From Melioribacteraceae bacterium (GTDB taxonomy: Bacteria; Bacteroidota; Ignavibacteria; Ignavibacteriales; Melioribacteraceae), in the NCBI GenBank assembly GCA_035362835.1, contig DAOSDY010000001.1:1612001-1676000 (forward strand): a stretch of 64,000 nt of DNA, in the 5' to 3' direction. The position numbers and the translations under genes were made by a program. The notes beneath the pieces were generated by a model. It ran no database searches. It was not told where the DNA came from and saw only the letters and a program-made list of their open reading frames with translations. How positions within the stretch are numbered: the first letter of the stretch is position 1; each line of letters starts with the position of its first letter. Of this stretch, positions 1 through 7,552 are shown piece after piece.

Positions 1-593
1 CGAGATACTAAAAAAGAAGGCGATCAACTCTCTCACTTAATTTTTGGATTTGAATTTTTTCCGTTTGCGTTTGTTGAACTTCGTCCGCAGTTCCGTGTTA
101 ATCTTGAAGAACCCTCCAAAAACAATAATGCTTTCGTTTTGCAATTCCATTTTTGGTATTAAGTAGTTATAAATTAAAACAAGATTGAAAAGAAATGTGT
201 GCGAGATAAATCTGGAGAAAAACAAAGGCCATTTCAAAAGTTTTTTGTCTCCCCCTCTCTTTCTTCAACTGATGCAGGAGCATCAGATCTACATCAGTTT
301 GCAAAAGTTGTAAGACAAACTACTTTCAAAACAGCCTTTTCTGCCCTACCACAACAAATTAGATTTGTTGTTTATCATTAGAGGAAAGGAAAATCTATAC
401 TGAAAAAGAGGATTCTTGTAATACGATGAAGCTCTCTTCTAAATCAAAAGTGCTTTCACTAGGTAAAAAACAATTAAAAAAACTGAGAGAAATGTATTAT
501 ACTAAGAGAGGTTTGTCAACGGTAGTCCACACTGAATTTCCTAAGTGTACACACTGATTTTTCTAAGTGTGTCCAAATTATTAGACAGGATTA
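1..593. other. AT-rich stretch without a convincing gene
   Basis: No reading frame here looks like a real protein. Two perfect hairpins stand out: one near 269-286 (7-bp arms, loop AGGA) and one at 351-371 (9-bp arms ACAACAAAT/ATTTGTTGT, 3-base loop). Neither is followed by a T-run, so neither is a clear terminator. A 43-codon frame at 426-557 begins with Lys-rich residues and contains KKLREMYYTKRGLST, faintly like the start of a helix-turn-helix protein. It stops soon afterwards and could be a remnant or chance. The stretch lies downstream of the minus-strand LuxR-type gene. Confidence 0.4.
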
Positions 594-1436
594 TCAAAAT
601 GAGTCTGCAATTTTTTCGCGGTCTTTCAATGTGTCCCGTAGCTCTGTCAGTGATTTTATTTTTAATTTTGATCTTAAATTTCGGAGATGACTTTCAACAG
701 TTTTTTTCCCGATTCCTAATTTTCTTGCAATTTCATTATTTGAAAATCCTGCCCTTAGCAATTGAAAGATTTGTATCTCTCTGTCGGAGAATCCCCTGTC
801 CAGATAAAGATTGTATTCTTCTCTACTTAGATCAATGTTATGAAGTGATTTTTTCTTTAATTCTGGATTATAGCCGAAAGTGAAATTTATTTTTCTATCC
901 GGTCCGTATAGAGTTAATAAAATATTAATTAGAATTATTAAAATAATTCTAGCATAAAATATATTGTCTGATGGAATGGATGTAGTATACGATGCAAATG
1001 TTGTGACGATTAAAACTAAATAAGTAGAAAAGAGAGGAATAAAAAACAGGCTGATCTTCCCATCCAGCCTGATCTCATGAATAATATTATTCGCAAAATA
1101 AATTAGTATAAATAGAACTGAGAATATCATTGCAATTAATGAGGACAATGAACTAATGTCGATCAATAAATAAAAAATTAAAAACAGAACAAATCCAACC
1201 TTGTATTTTGTTGTTAATTCCGGAAGCGAAAAAATAATTACTATATAGCCAATGGAATTGATTATTGAAAACTGGGCGGGCATATTAAGTAGCCGATTAG
1301 ATAAAAGAGCAAACGATTCTATTAATAAGACGGAAAAAAAATAAAAAAAATATTTACTGTCCTTAAAACGAATTAAGGGACCTATCAAGAAAATCAATTG
1401 AATCGCGGCTAAAATTTTCACGTATGGTGTCCACAA
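594..1436 (-). CDS. Membrane-anchored LuxR-type transcriptional regulator (paralog 1)
   Basis: The 280-residue protein has two parts. Residues about 1-190 are six or seven hydrophobic helices with very few charges. Residues about 205-270 form a LuxR/GerE helix-turn-helix containing SDREIQIFQLL, NNEIARKLGIGKKTVESHL and a following Lys-rich recognition region. The likely role is a transcription factor that senses a signal in the membrane and binds DNA on the cytoplasmic side; the signal is unknown. The next minus-strand gene upstream (1623-2435) is a clear paralog: both have a GP-hIRF motif near the N-terminus, an FFYFF helix and the same HTH. The start is a TTG codon without a strong ribosome site, so the N-terminus is uncertain. 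No phosphoacceptor domain is present, so it is not a classical response regulator. Confidence 0.75.
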   Translation of the reverse strand: MWTPYVKILAAIQLIFLIGPLIRFKDSKYFFYFFSVLLIESFALLSNRLLNMPAQFSIINSIGYIVIIFSLPELTTKYKVGFVLFLIFYLLIDISSLSSLIAMIFSVLFILIYFANNIIHEIRLDGKISLFFIPLFSTYLVLIVTTFASYTTSIPSDNIFYARIILIILINILLTLYGPDRKINFTFGYNPELKKKSLHNIDLSREEYNLYLDRGFSDREIQIFQLLRAGFSNNEIARKLGIGKKTVESHLRNLRSKLKIKSLTELRDTLKDREKIADSF

Positions 1437-1622
1437 AACAGATTAAAAGTCATGTGTTATCGAAAACCCTTCTACTATTTTTTACTAAACCAACTCGGAA
1501 ACTTAAATTCCTGGAGCACAAAAATTTACAATCAGAAAATAGCTCCCGACTTGGTAATCGTATGATTAAAAGCAAAACTTGTTTTTATAATAGAGATATT
1601 CCAAACAAGGAGCAATTTCTTC

Positions 1623-2435
1623 TTATTCAATAGATTCTTTTAAGTATCCCCGCATCCTCTGAAGTGCTGTGAATCCGAGTTTTGTCTTCATATGCTGAAG
1701 ATGACTTTCAACAGTTTTCTTATCTATATTCAACTTTTCTGCAATTTCAATGTTAGAAAGCCCCTTTTTTATCAAAAGGAAAACTTGGATCTCCCTGTGA
1801 GTCAGTCCTTTCTCAAGATATTTACCATATTCCTCTACATGAATTTCTAATTCACTTGCAGCTTTTGCACTTATAGATGGGTCGTAACCATAAGTAAATG
1901 TAAGTTTTTTATTGGGTCCCAAAAAGGTTATAAACGCATTTAGAAATATTATCAATGTAATTTTCAAGTTGTAATAAACTGTTAATAGATATATATCAAA
2001 GTAAAACAAAAAAACGGTCACAAGAGATTGTAAGTTTAATACGATTACAAGGAGAATGAATACCGAAACTTTTCCTGAGATTCTAATTTCGTTTAAAAGC
2101 CGGTTTACAAAATATACCGTTATGTAAAGAATTATTAGAATATTGGCTAGGATTGTAACAAGTGTGGTCTTATTAATGATAAAATAAAAAGCTATGAAAA
2201 GAAACAGCCCGTACTTAAATTTTTTCGAAACTTCCGGGAGAGAGAGTGCTATAATAAGATTGCCGATCAGGTAAATTTCGAATGAGGAGCTGTGAATGCG
2301 GAACCAGATCATAATTAACAAGCTTATGCAGTCCACTAACATAGAGAAATAGAAAAAATAGAAGAGAGGATTTTTCCTAAATCGAATTACCGGGCCAAAG
2401 GATGAAATGTGTAAAAATGATAATAGAATACCCAT
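1623..2435 (-). CDS. Membrane-anchored LuxR-type transcriptional regulator (paralog 2)
   Basis: This 270-residue protein has the same plan as its neighbour at 594-1436: about seven transmembrane segments in residues 1-185, a short linker with FTYGYDPSIS, then a LuxR-type HTH (THREIQVFLLIKKGLSN, IEIAEKLNIDKKTVESHL). The two share the linker pattern (FTFGYNPE against FTYGYDPS) and the loop between helices (NEIRISGK against HEIRLDGK), which points to a tandem duplication. A 186-base gap separates them and no shared promoter was recognised. The start is ATG. The function as a membrane-embedded sensor-regulator is inferred from architecture; ligand and targets cannot be read from the sequence. Confidence 0.75.
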   Translation of the reverse strand: MGILLSFLHISSFGPVIRFRKNPLFYFFYFSMLVDCISLLIMIWFRIHSSSFEIYLIGNLIIALSLPEVSKKFKYGLFLFIAFYFIINKTTLVTILANILIILYITVYFVNRLLNEIRISGKVSVFILLVIVLNLQSLVTVFLFYFDIYLLTVYYNLKITLIIFLNAFITFLGPNKKLTFTYGYDPSISAKAASELEIHVEEYGKYLEKGLTHREIQVFLLIKKGLSNIEIAEKLNIDKKTVESHLQHMKTKLGFTALQRMRGYLKESIE

Positions 2436-2532
2436 TTCATGAACGGTTTACTGAAGCAAATATTTATTGCAAATTTAACAAGTAATTTTAAAAATTAAAA
2501 TATAAACCTGATACCGCTTACAAAAATCGGGG

Positions 2533-3498
2533 TCACAACTCATTCACTTTAGAAATTGAAATAAGATTATTCAAAGAATCACGGTACTCCTTCAAAATCC
2601 TTTCGAATAATTGATTTACGCGGGGTATATCCTTTATTAATCCTGAACATTGTCCGGCTTCCAGCATACCTTCCTTCTCGTCGCCTTCAAAAATTCCAAG
2701 TCTTTCTCTTTTTTCCCCAAGAATTGCTTTTAATTCCTCTTCGGAGGTACCGTTTATTTCGGCATTATAAACCCTTTCGGTAAATTCATTTTTTAACATT
2801 CTGGCCATACCGATTTTTTTTAGTACCAGTATCGTATCATTATCTGCGGCCTGTATAATTCTCTTCTTATAATTATCATTAGCGGATGATTCTATTGTTG
2901 CGGCAAATCGCGTCCCAATCTGAACTCCCTCAGCTCCAAGACTAAAAGCGGCCAGAATTCCACGTCCGTCTGCAATTCCGCCGGCAGCAATTACAGGGAT
3001 ATTAAGTGCATCGGAAAGTTGAGGAATCAAAGTAAAAGTAGTAATTTCATCAATTCCGTTATGACCTCCAGCTTCAACACCTTCGCCAACAACAGCATCG
3101 CAACCCACACTTTCAGCTTTGAGTGCATATTTCAATGAAGGCACTACATGAACCACTTTTACATTATTTTCTTTCATTAGGCCAATGAATTTGCCAGGAT
3201 GTCCGGCAGAAGAAAAAATAATTTTTATACCCTCATCAATTGAAGTTTTTATCAGATCGGCAGCATCGCCTCTAAGAAGAGGTATATTCACTCCAAACGG
3301 TTTGGCGGTGGCGGCTCTGCATTTAATTATATGTTCTCGGAGTAAATCCGGTTTCATAGAGCCGGCTCCTATCAAGCCGAGTCCTCCGCTGTTCGAAATC
3401 GCACTTGCCAGTTTCCATCCGCTTACCCAAACCATTCCAGCCTGAATGATAGGGAACTGAATCCCCAACAGTTCTGTAATTCGGTTTTTTATATTCAT
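2533..3498 (-). CDS. Nitronate monooxygenase / FabK-like FMN flavoprotein
   Basis: This is a 321-residue TIM-barrel flavoprotein of the 2-nitropropane dioxygenase/FabK family. Family hallmarks are the N-terminal FPIIQAGMVWVSG, the SGGLGLIGAG loop, FGVNIPLL, the active-site EAGGHNG segment and the FMN-phosphate loop VIAAGGIADGRGI followed by GAEGVQIGTRF. Known members either oxidise alkyl nitronates or reduce enoyl-ACP, and sequence alone does not separate these activities here. The length fits the family. It is transcribed away from the nucleotidyltransferase gene, with fewer than 100 bases between the two starts, so the promoters must lie in that short gap. A housekeeping role in fatty-acid synthesis is possible if the genome lacks FabI, which cannot be judged from this window. 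Confidence 0.8.
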   Translation of the reverse strand: MNIKNRITELLGIQFPIIQAGMVWVSGWKLASAISNSGGLGLIGAGSMKPDLLREHIIKCRAATAKPFGVNIPLLRGDAADLIKTSIDEGIKIIFSSAGHPGKFIGLMKENNVKVVHVVPSLKYALKAESVGCDAVVGEGVEAGGHNGIDEITTFTLIPQLSDALNIPVIAAGGIADGRGILAAFSLGAEGVQIGTRFAATIESSANDNYKKRIIQAADNDTILVLKKIGMARMLKNEFTERVYNAEINGTSEEELKAILGEKRERLGIFEGDEKEGMLEAGQCSGLIKDIPRVNQLFERILKEYRDSLNNLISISKVNEL

Positions 3499-3595
3499 AT
3501 CAACTTCTATTTAGTTTCCATAAATATAATCCAATTTGATAAACGATACCCTATTAATTAAATTGACAGCAGAAATAAAAAAAATAAGGTATTTA

Positions 3596-4573
3596 TTGAG
3601 AGCGGTAATACCGGCAGCAGGATTTGGAACAAGACTTAAACCCCACACATTTTCTCTTCCAAAAGTATTGTTGAATGTAGGAAGCAAACCGATCCTTGGG
3701 CATATAATTGATAAGCTTATTGAAGAGAAGATTACTAAAGCTACATTTGTAATCGGTTACCTGGGTGAAAAGATTGTAAATTACGTGGGAAAACATTATC
3801 CTGAATTACAGGCCGATTACGTTGAACAAAAAGAGATGTTGGGCCTGGGACACGCTATTTACCTTTCGACTCCGACATTTGATGATGATGAAGTTTTTAT
3901 AATTCTCGGGGACACTGTTTTTGATGTAAGCCTGAACGAAGTCTTTAGGAATAAAAGAACTGCGCTGGGAGTAAAAGAGGTTGATGACCCCGGAAGATTT
4001 GGGGTAGCCGTTTGTTCAAATGGAAGAATAGCCCGATTGATTGAGAAACCGAAAGAACCGGTTTCCAAACTTGCTCTTGTAGGCCTTTATTACATTAATA
4101 ATGCAAAACTCTTACAAGCATGTTTGGAAGAGTTGATTCAAAAAAAAATCCAGACAAAAAATGAATATCAGCTTACTGATGCGCTTCAATTGATGATCGA
4201 CAAAGGTGAATATATTGTTACGTTTCCGGTCGATGGCTGGTATGATTGCGGTAAACCAGAGACACTGCTTTCTACAAACAAATTTTTATTATCTAAAAGC
4301 GGTACTAACAGAATTCCTGAAAATGTTGTGATAAAACATCCAGTGTTTATTTCGGAAAAAGCAACAGTGAGTAATTCTGTTGTCGGTCCGTTTACTACTA
4401 TTGCAGCTAATTGTAAAGTCGTTGATTCAATTATTGTAAATTCGATTATAAGTCCCGGTGCCGTAGTTGAAAAAGCAATGCTTGAGAGTTCAATTATCGG
4501 AAGTGATGCGATTATAAAAGGTAATTATAAAAAACTTAATACCGGCGATTCATCCGAAATAGAATTTTATTAA
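3596..4573 (+). CDS. Nucleotidyltransferase with hexapeptide C-terminus (sugar-1-phosphate type)
   Basis: The N-terminal domain carries the sugar-nucleotidyltransferase signature AAGFGTRLKPHT with PKVLLNVGSKPIL, followed by an acidic metal-binding stretch (ILGDTVFDV) and EKPKEP. The last 80 residues show the VIKHPVFISEKATVSNSVVG-type repeat of a left-handed beta-helix. Such enzymes transfer a nucleotide to a sugar 1-phosphate (glucose-1-phosphate thymidylyl/uridylyltransferase-like) for cell-surface polysaccharides; the substrate is not determined. I place the start at the TTG at 3596: it has an AAGG ribosome site 6-10 bases upstream and gives MRAVIPAAG, the usual family N-terminus. The frame is open to a TTG at 3536, which would add 20 atypical residues. 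metK follows after 17 bases, so the genes are probably cotranscribed. Confidence 0.85.
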   Translation: MRAVIPAAGFGTRLKPHTFSLPKVLLNVGSKPILGHIIDKLIEEKITKATFVIGYLGEKIVNYVGKHYPELQADYVEQKEMLGLGHAIYLSTPTFDDDEVFIILGDTVFDVSLNEVFRNKRTALGVKEVDDPGRFGVAVCSNGRIARLIEKPKEPVSKLALVGLYYINNAKLLQACLEELIQKKIQTKNEYQLTDALQLMIDKGEYIVTFPVDGWYDCGKPETLLSTNKFLLSKSGTNRIPENVVIKHPVFISEKATVSNSVVGPFTTIAANCKVVDSIIVNSIISPGAVVEKAMLESSIIGSDAIIKGNYKKLNTGDSSEIEFY

Positions 4574-4590
4574 TTAATTGAGAGGAACTA

Positions 4591-5736
4591 ATGTCATACC
4601 TATTTACTTCTGAATCGGTTTCAGAAGGACATCCGGATAAAATCTGTGATGCTATTTCCGACGGGGTTCTTGATGCAATCCTGGCTAAAGATCCTGATGC
4701 CCGGGTAGCTTGCGAGACCTTCGTAACTACCGGGCTTGTAGTTGTTGGGGGAGAAATTACTACGGATGCATATATAGATGTTCAGGAAGTTGTAAGAAAG
4801 ACTATACGAAAAATCGGTTATACAAAAGCCGAATATAAATTTGATGCAGCGAGTTGCGGAATACTAAATGCTATTCATTCACAATCTCCCGATATCGCTA
4901 TGGGCGTTGATAAAGGAGGGGCTGGCGATCAGGGTTTAATGTTCGGATATGCCTGCGACCAGACTCCAGAATTAATGCCGATGCCTATCGTCTATTCACA
5001 TAAGCTTGTTAAGAAACTGGCGGAAATAAGGAGGAAAAAGAACAGTTTAATGCCGTATCTACGTCCCGATGCAAAATCTCAGGTTACTATCGAGTATGAT
5101 GAAAACCATAACCCGATCCGAGTAGATGCGGTTGTAATTTCTACTCAGCATGACGGTAATGTGAGTCAGAAAAAAATAAAAGAAGATGTTATCAAACATG
5201 TTATTAAACAGGTTATTCCCGTTCAATATCTGGACAGCAATACTAAATATTATGTTAATCCTACGGGAAGATTTGAAATCGGCGGGCCTCATGGAGATAG
5301 CGGACTAACAGGACGAAAAATAATTGTTGATACTTACGGTGGCTGGGCTCAGCACGGAGGAGGAGCCTTTTCCGGAAAAGATCCTTCGAAAGTTGATAGA
5401 AGCGCAACTTATGCTGCAAGACATATCGCTAAAAATATTGTTGCTGCCGGTTTGGCTAAAGAATGTCTTGTTCAGCTGGCTTATGCAATAGGAGTGGCTC
5501 AACCTGTGTCGGTTTATGTTGATACAAAAGGAACAGGAATTATATCTGATAAGAAATTAGGTGGCTTAATTAAGAAAAATGTGGATCTTACGCCCAAAGG
5601 AATTATAAACAGGCTAAAATTACGCCGACCGATCTATCAGAAAACTTCCTCTTACGGTCATTTTGGAAGAAATGAAAAAGATTTTACATGGGAAAAATTG
5701 GATCTTGTCCCGGTATTTAAAAAGTTTGTTAAGTAA
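4591..5736 (+). CDS. metK: S-adenosylmethionine synthetase
   Basis: This cytoplasmic enzyme makes SAM from methionine and ATP. The 381-residue protein matches the family in length and motifs: SEGHPDKICDAISDGVLD at the N-terminus (ATP and Mg binding), GAGDQGLMFGYA in the middle, and GGPHGDSGLTGRK, the P-loop-like substrate motif, followed by GGGAFSGKDPSKVDRS. A GAGAGGAA ribosome site precedes the ATG. It lies 17 bases after the nucleotidyltransferase and 16 bases before ahcY. The two SAM-cycle genes therefore form a transcription unit that ends in the hairpin at 7056-7083. No SAM riboswitch fits in the short upstream gap. Confidence 0.97.
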   Translation: MSYLFTSESVSEGHPDKICDAISDGVLDAILAKDPDARVACETFVTTGLVVVGGEITTDAYIDVQEVVRKTIRKIGYTKAEYKFDAASCGILNAIHSQSPDIAMGVDKGGAGDQGLMFGYACDQTPELMPMPIVYSHKLVKKLAEIRRKKNSLMPYLRPDAKSQVTIEYDENHNPIRVDAVVISTQHDGNVSQKKIKEDVIKHVIKQVIPVQYLDSNTKYYVNPTGRFEIGGPHGDSGLTGRKIIVDTYGGWAQHGGGAFSGKDPSKVDRSATYAARHIAKNIVAAGLAKECLVQLAYAIGVAQPVSVYVDTKGTGIISDKKLGGLIKKNVDLTPKGIINRLKLRRPIYQKTSSYGHFGRNEKDFTWEKLDLVPVFKKFVK

Positions 5737-5752
5737 AGGAGAATAACAAATC

Positions 5753-7030
5753 ATGGATTACAAATCAGGAAAGTATAAAGTCAGAAATTTAAAACTTGCC
5801 GAAGAAGGCAGAAAAAAAATTGAATGGGCGGAATCAAGAATGCCCGTGCTCATGGCTTTGAGAGAGAAATATTCTAAAACCCAACCTTTAAAAGGCTACA
5901 GGATTGCCGGTTGCCTTCATGTAACAAAAGAGACAGCGGTTCTGATAGAGACCTTGCAGGCGGTCGGTGCAAAAGTTGCCTGGAGCGGGTGCAATCCTCT
6001 CTCAACACAGGATGAGATAGCTGCCGCTCTAGCAAAAAACGGAATTGAAATCTACGCATGGCATGGACAAAATGTAAAAGAGTTTTACTGGTCGATTGAA
6101 CAGACTTTGAAAATGAAACCGAATCTTACTCTTGATGATGGAGCGGACCTGATTTTCACGGTTCACAATAAATATCCTCAGCTCGTAAAAAACATAATAG
6201 GCGGAACAGAAGAAACAACAACTGGAGTTCAAAGACTTAGGGCCATGTCCGCAGCAAAAAAACTCCTCTATCCTGTGGTCGCTGTTAACGATGCCGAAAC
6301 AAAGTGGGATTTCGATAATGTTTACGGAACGGGGCAATCTTCCATTGATGGTATTTTACGTGCTACATCAGTTCTGCTGGCCGGAAAGAATTTTGTAGTT
6401 GCCGGATATGGGCATTGCGGAAAAGGATGTGCAATGCGTGCTGCTGGTTTAGGTGCAAATGTAATCGTAACAGAAGTGAAACCAACCGCGGCTCTAAAAG
6501 CCACTCTAGATGGTTTCGTTGTAATGCCGATGGATGAAGCTGCTAAAGTGGGCGACATTTTCATTACCGCTACCGGCGTTAAAGATATAATTGTTGAGAG
6601 ACATTTCAAATCTTTGAAAGACGGTGCAATTATCTGCAATACCGGTCATTACGATTGTGAAATAAATATTCCGCAGCTGGAAAGAATTTCCCAAAAGAAG
6701 AGAACAGTACGATCCAATAATGAAGAATATACTCTTAAGAATGGTCGAAGGGTATACCTGCTTGCTAAGGGCAGACTTGTTAATCTTGCTGCTGCCGAAG
6801 GACATCCTTCAGAAGTTATGGATATGTCATTTGCAAATCAGTTTATGTCACAGCTAAGACTAGTTGACCTTCATAAGCGGAAGGTAAAAGTTGAACCTTC
6901 GGTTCTTGAAATTCCGGAAGTCCAGGATCAGGAAATTGCTAAGATCAAGCTTAAAACCATGAATTACAAAATTGATAAGCTGTCAAATGAACAGATCAAA
7001 TATATGAACGACTACAGTGCCGGAACCTGA
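5753..7030 (+). CDS. ahcY: Adenosylhomocysteinase
   Basis: This enzyme hydrolyses S-adenosylhomocysteine, the product of SAM-dependent methylation, to adenosine and homocysteine. The 425-residue protein has the substrate domain (SGCNPLSTQDEIAAAL, TLDDGADLI), the Rossmann NAD site VAGYGHCGKGCAMRAAGLG with acidic partner VTEVKP, and NTGHYDCEI. The C-terminus is LAKGRLVNLAAAEGHPSEVM, then a short tail ending NEQIKYMNDYSAGT. That tail resembles the short form seen in archaea and Thermotoga rather than the Lys-Tyr-ending tail of the longer form (inference from memory of the family). It directly follows metK, a logical pairing for recycling the methyl-donor product. Confidence 0.95.
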   Translation: MDYKSGKYKVRNLKLAEEGRKKIEWAESRMPVLMALREKYSKTQPLKGYRIAGCLHVTKETAVLIETLQAVGAKVAWSGCNPLSTQDEIAAALAKNGIEIYAWHGQNVKEFYWSIEQTLKMKPNLTLDDGADLIFTVHNKYPQLVKNIIGGTEETTTGVQRLRAMSAAKKLLYPVVAVNDAETKWDFDNVYGTGQSSIDGILRATSVLLAGKNFVVAGYGHCGKGCAMRAAGLGANVIVTEVKPTAALKATLDGFVVMPMDEAAKVGDIFITATGVKDIIVERHFKSLKDGAIICNTGHYDCEINIPQLERISQKKRTVRSNNEEYTLKNGRRVYLLAKGRLVNLAAAEGHPSEVMDMSFANQFMSQLRLVDLHKRKVKVEPSVLEIPEVQDQEIAKIKLKTMNYKIDKLSNEQIKYMNDYSAGT

Positions 7031-7055
7031 TATTCAATTTATATATTCAAAGAAG

Positions 7056-7087
7056 AAAGTCCCGATAATTATCGGGACTTTTTTTTA
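7056..7087. terminator. Intrinsic terminator after ahcY
   Basis: The 22-base perfect palindrome AGTCCCGATAATTATCGGGACT (7058-7079) is flanked by AA on the left and a run of eight T on the right. It forms a stem of about 11 bp. It ends the metK-ahcY unit on the plus strand. The response-regulator gene on the minus strand ends at 7088, so the same hairpin could also serve that operon, although the A-run on the left is short. Confidence 0.85.
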
Positions 7088-7552
7088 TCAGGCGTTTGCA
7101 AAAGTGAGGTTCGGAAGTGGGTGGTCGAATGAAAAATCTTTTTTTGTCTTTTTAAGCATATCAAATAAAGAATTTAATAATGTGCGTATATCAGATGGCT
7201 TGCTTAAATAGGCATCACACCCAGCGTTGAAAGCATTTACTCTATCCCGGTTAAAAGCATGAGCCGTATAACATACAACCGGAATTGATGAGTATTCAGG
7301 ATTGTTTTTTAATTCTGTTGTAAGCTCCAATCCGTTCTTTTTACCCCTTATTGAAATGTCCATAAGGATTACGTCGTAATTTTTTATTTTAAGGAAATTG
7401 TAAAAAGTATCGGATGAATCACATACATCCACTTCAAAATATCTTTTGAGAAATAATTCAAGAAATTTCTGGTTTTCAAAATCATCTTCAGTAATAAGTA
7501 ATTTGGGTTTAACTCCGTTATTGCCGGAATTAACTATTTCTGAATTCCCCAT
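7088..7552 (-). CDS. Receiver-only response regulator
   Basis: The 154-residue protein is a CheY-like receiver without an output domain. It has the acidic pair in LLITEDD (Glu22-Asp23-Asp24), the phosphoacceptor Asp65 in VILMDIS, a Thr in VCYTAHA and the conserved Lys in AYLSKPSD. The first 15 residues are a polar leader. It overlaps the end of the kinase gene by 19 bases, so the pair is translationally linked and this is the likely partner of that kinase. With no DNA-binding or enzymatic domain, it probably relays phosphate or binds a target protein. Confidence 0.88.
   Translation of the reverse strand: MGNSEIVNSGNNGVKPKLLITEDDFENQKFLELFLKRYFEVDVCDSSDTFYNFLKIKNYDVILMDISIRGKKNGLELTTELKNNPEYSSIPVVCYTAHAFNRDRVNAFNAGCDAYLSKPSDIRTLLNSLFDMLKKTKKDFSFDHPLPNLTFANA

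Noticed and set aside
37..237. A minus-strand frame of 66 codons at the window start
   Set aside because: Very Lys-rich end and no recognisable fold or ribosome site; looks like chance in AT-rich sequence.
199..381. A plus-strand frame of 60 codons
   Set aside because: No recognisable features; it spans the two hairpins of the region, which argues against coding.
545..883. A plus-strand frame of 112 codons opposite the first LuxR-type gene
   Set aside because: It lies antisense to the well-supported HTH domain and is a shadow of that gene.
4400..4590. A SAM riboswitch upstream of metK
   Set aside because: Only 17 bases separate metK from the preceding gene, and no GNRA/kink-turn-like structure was noticed in the upstream coding sequence.
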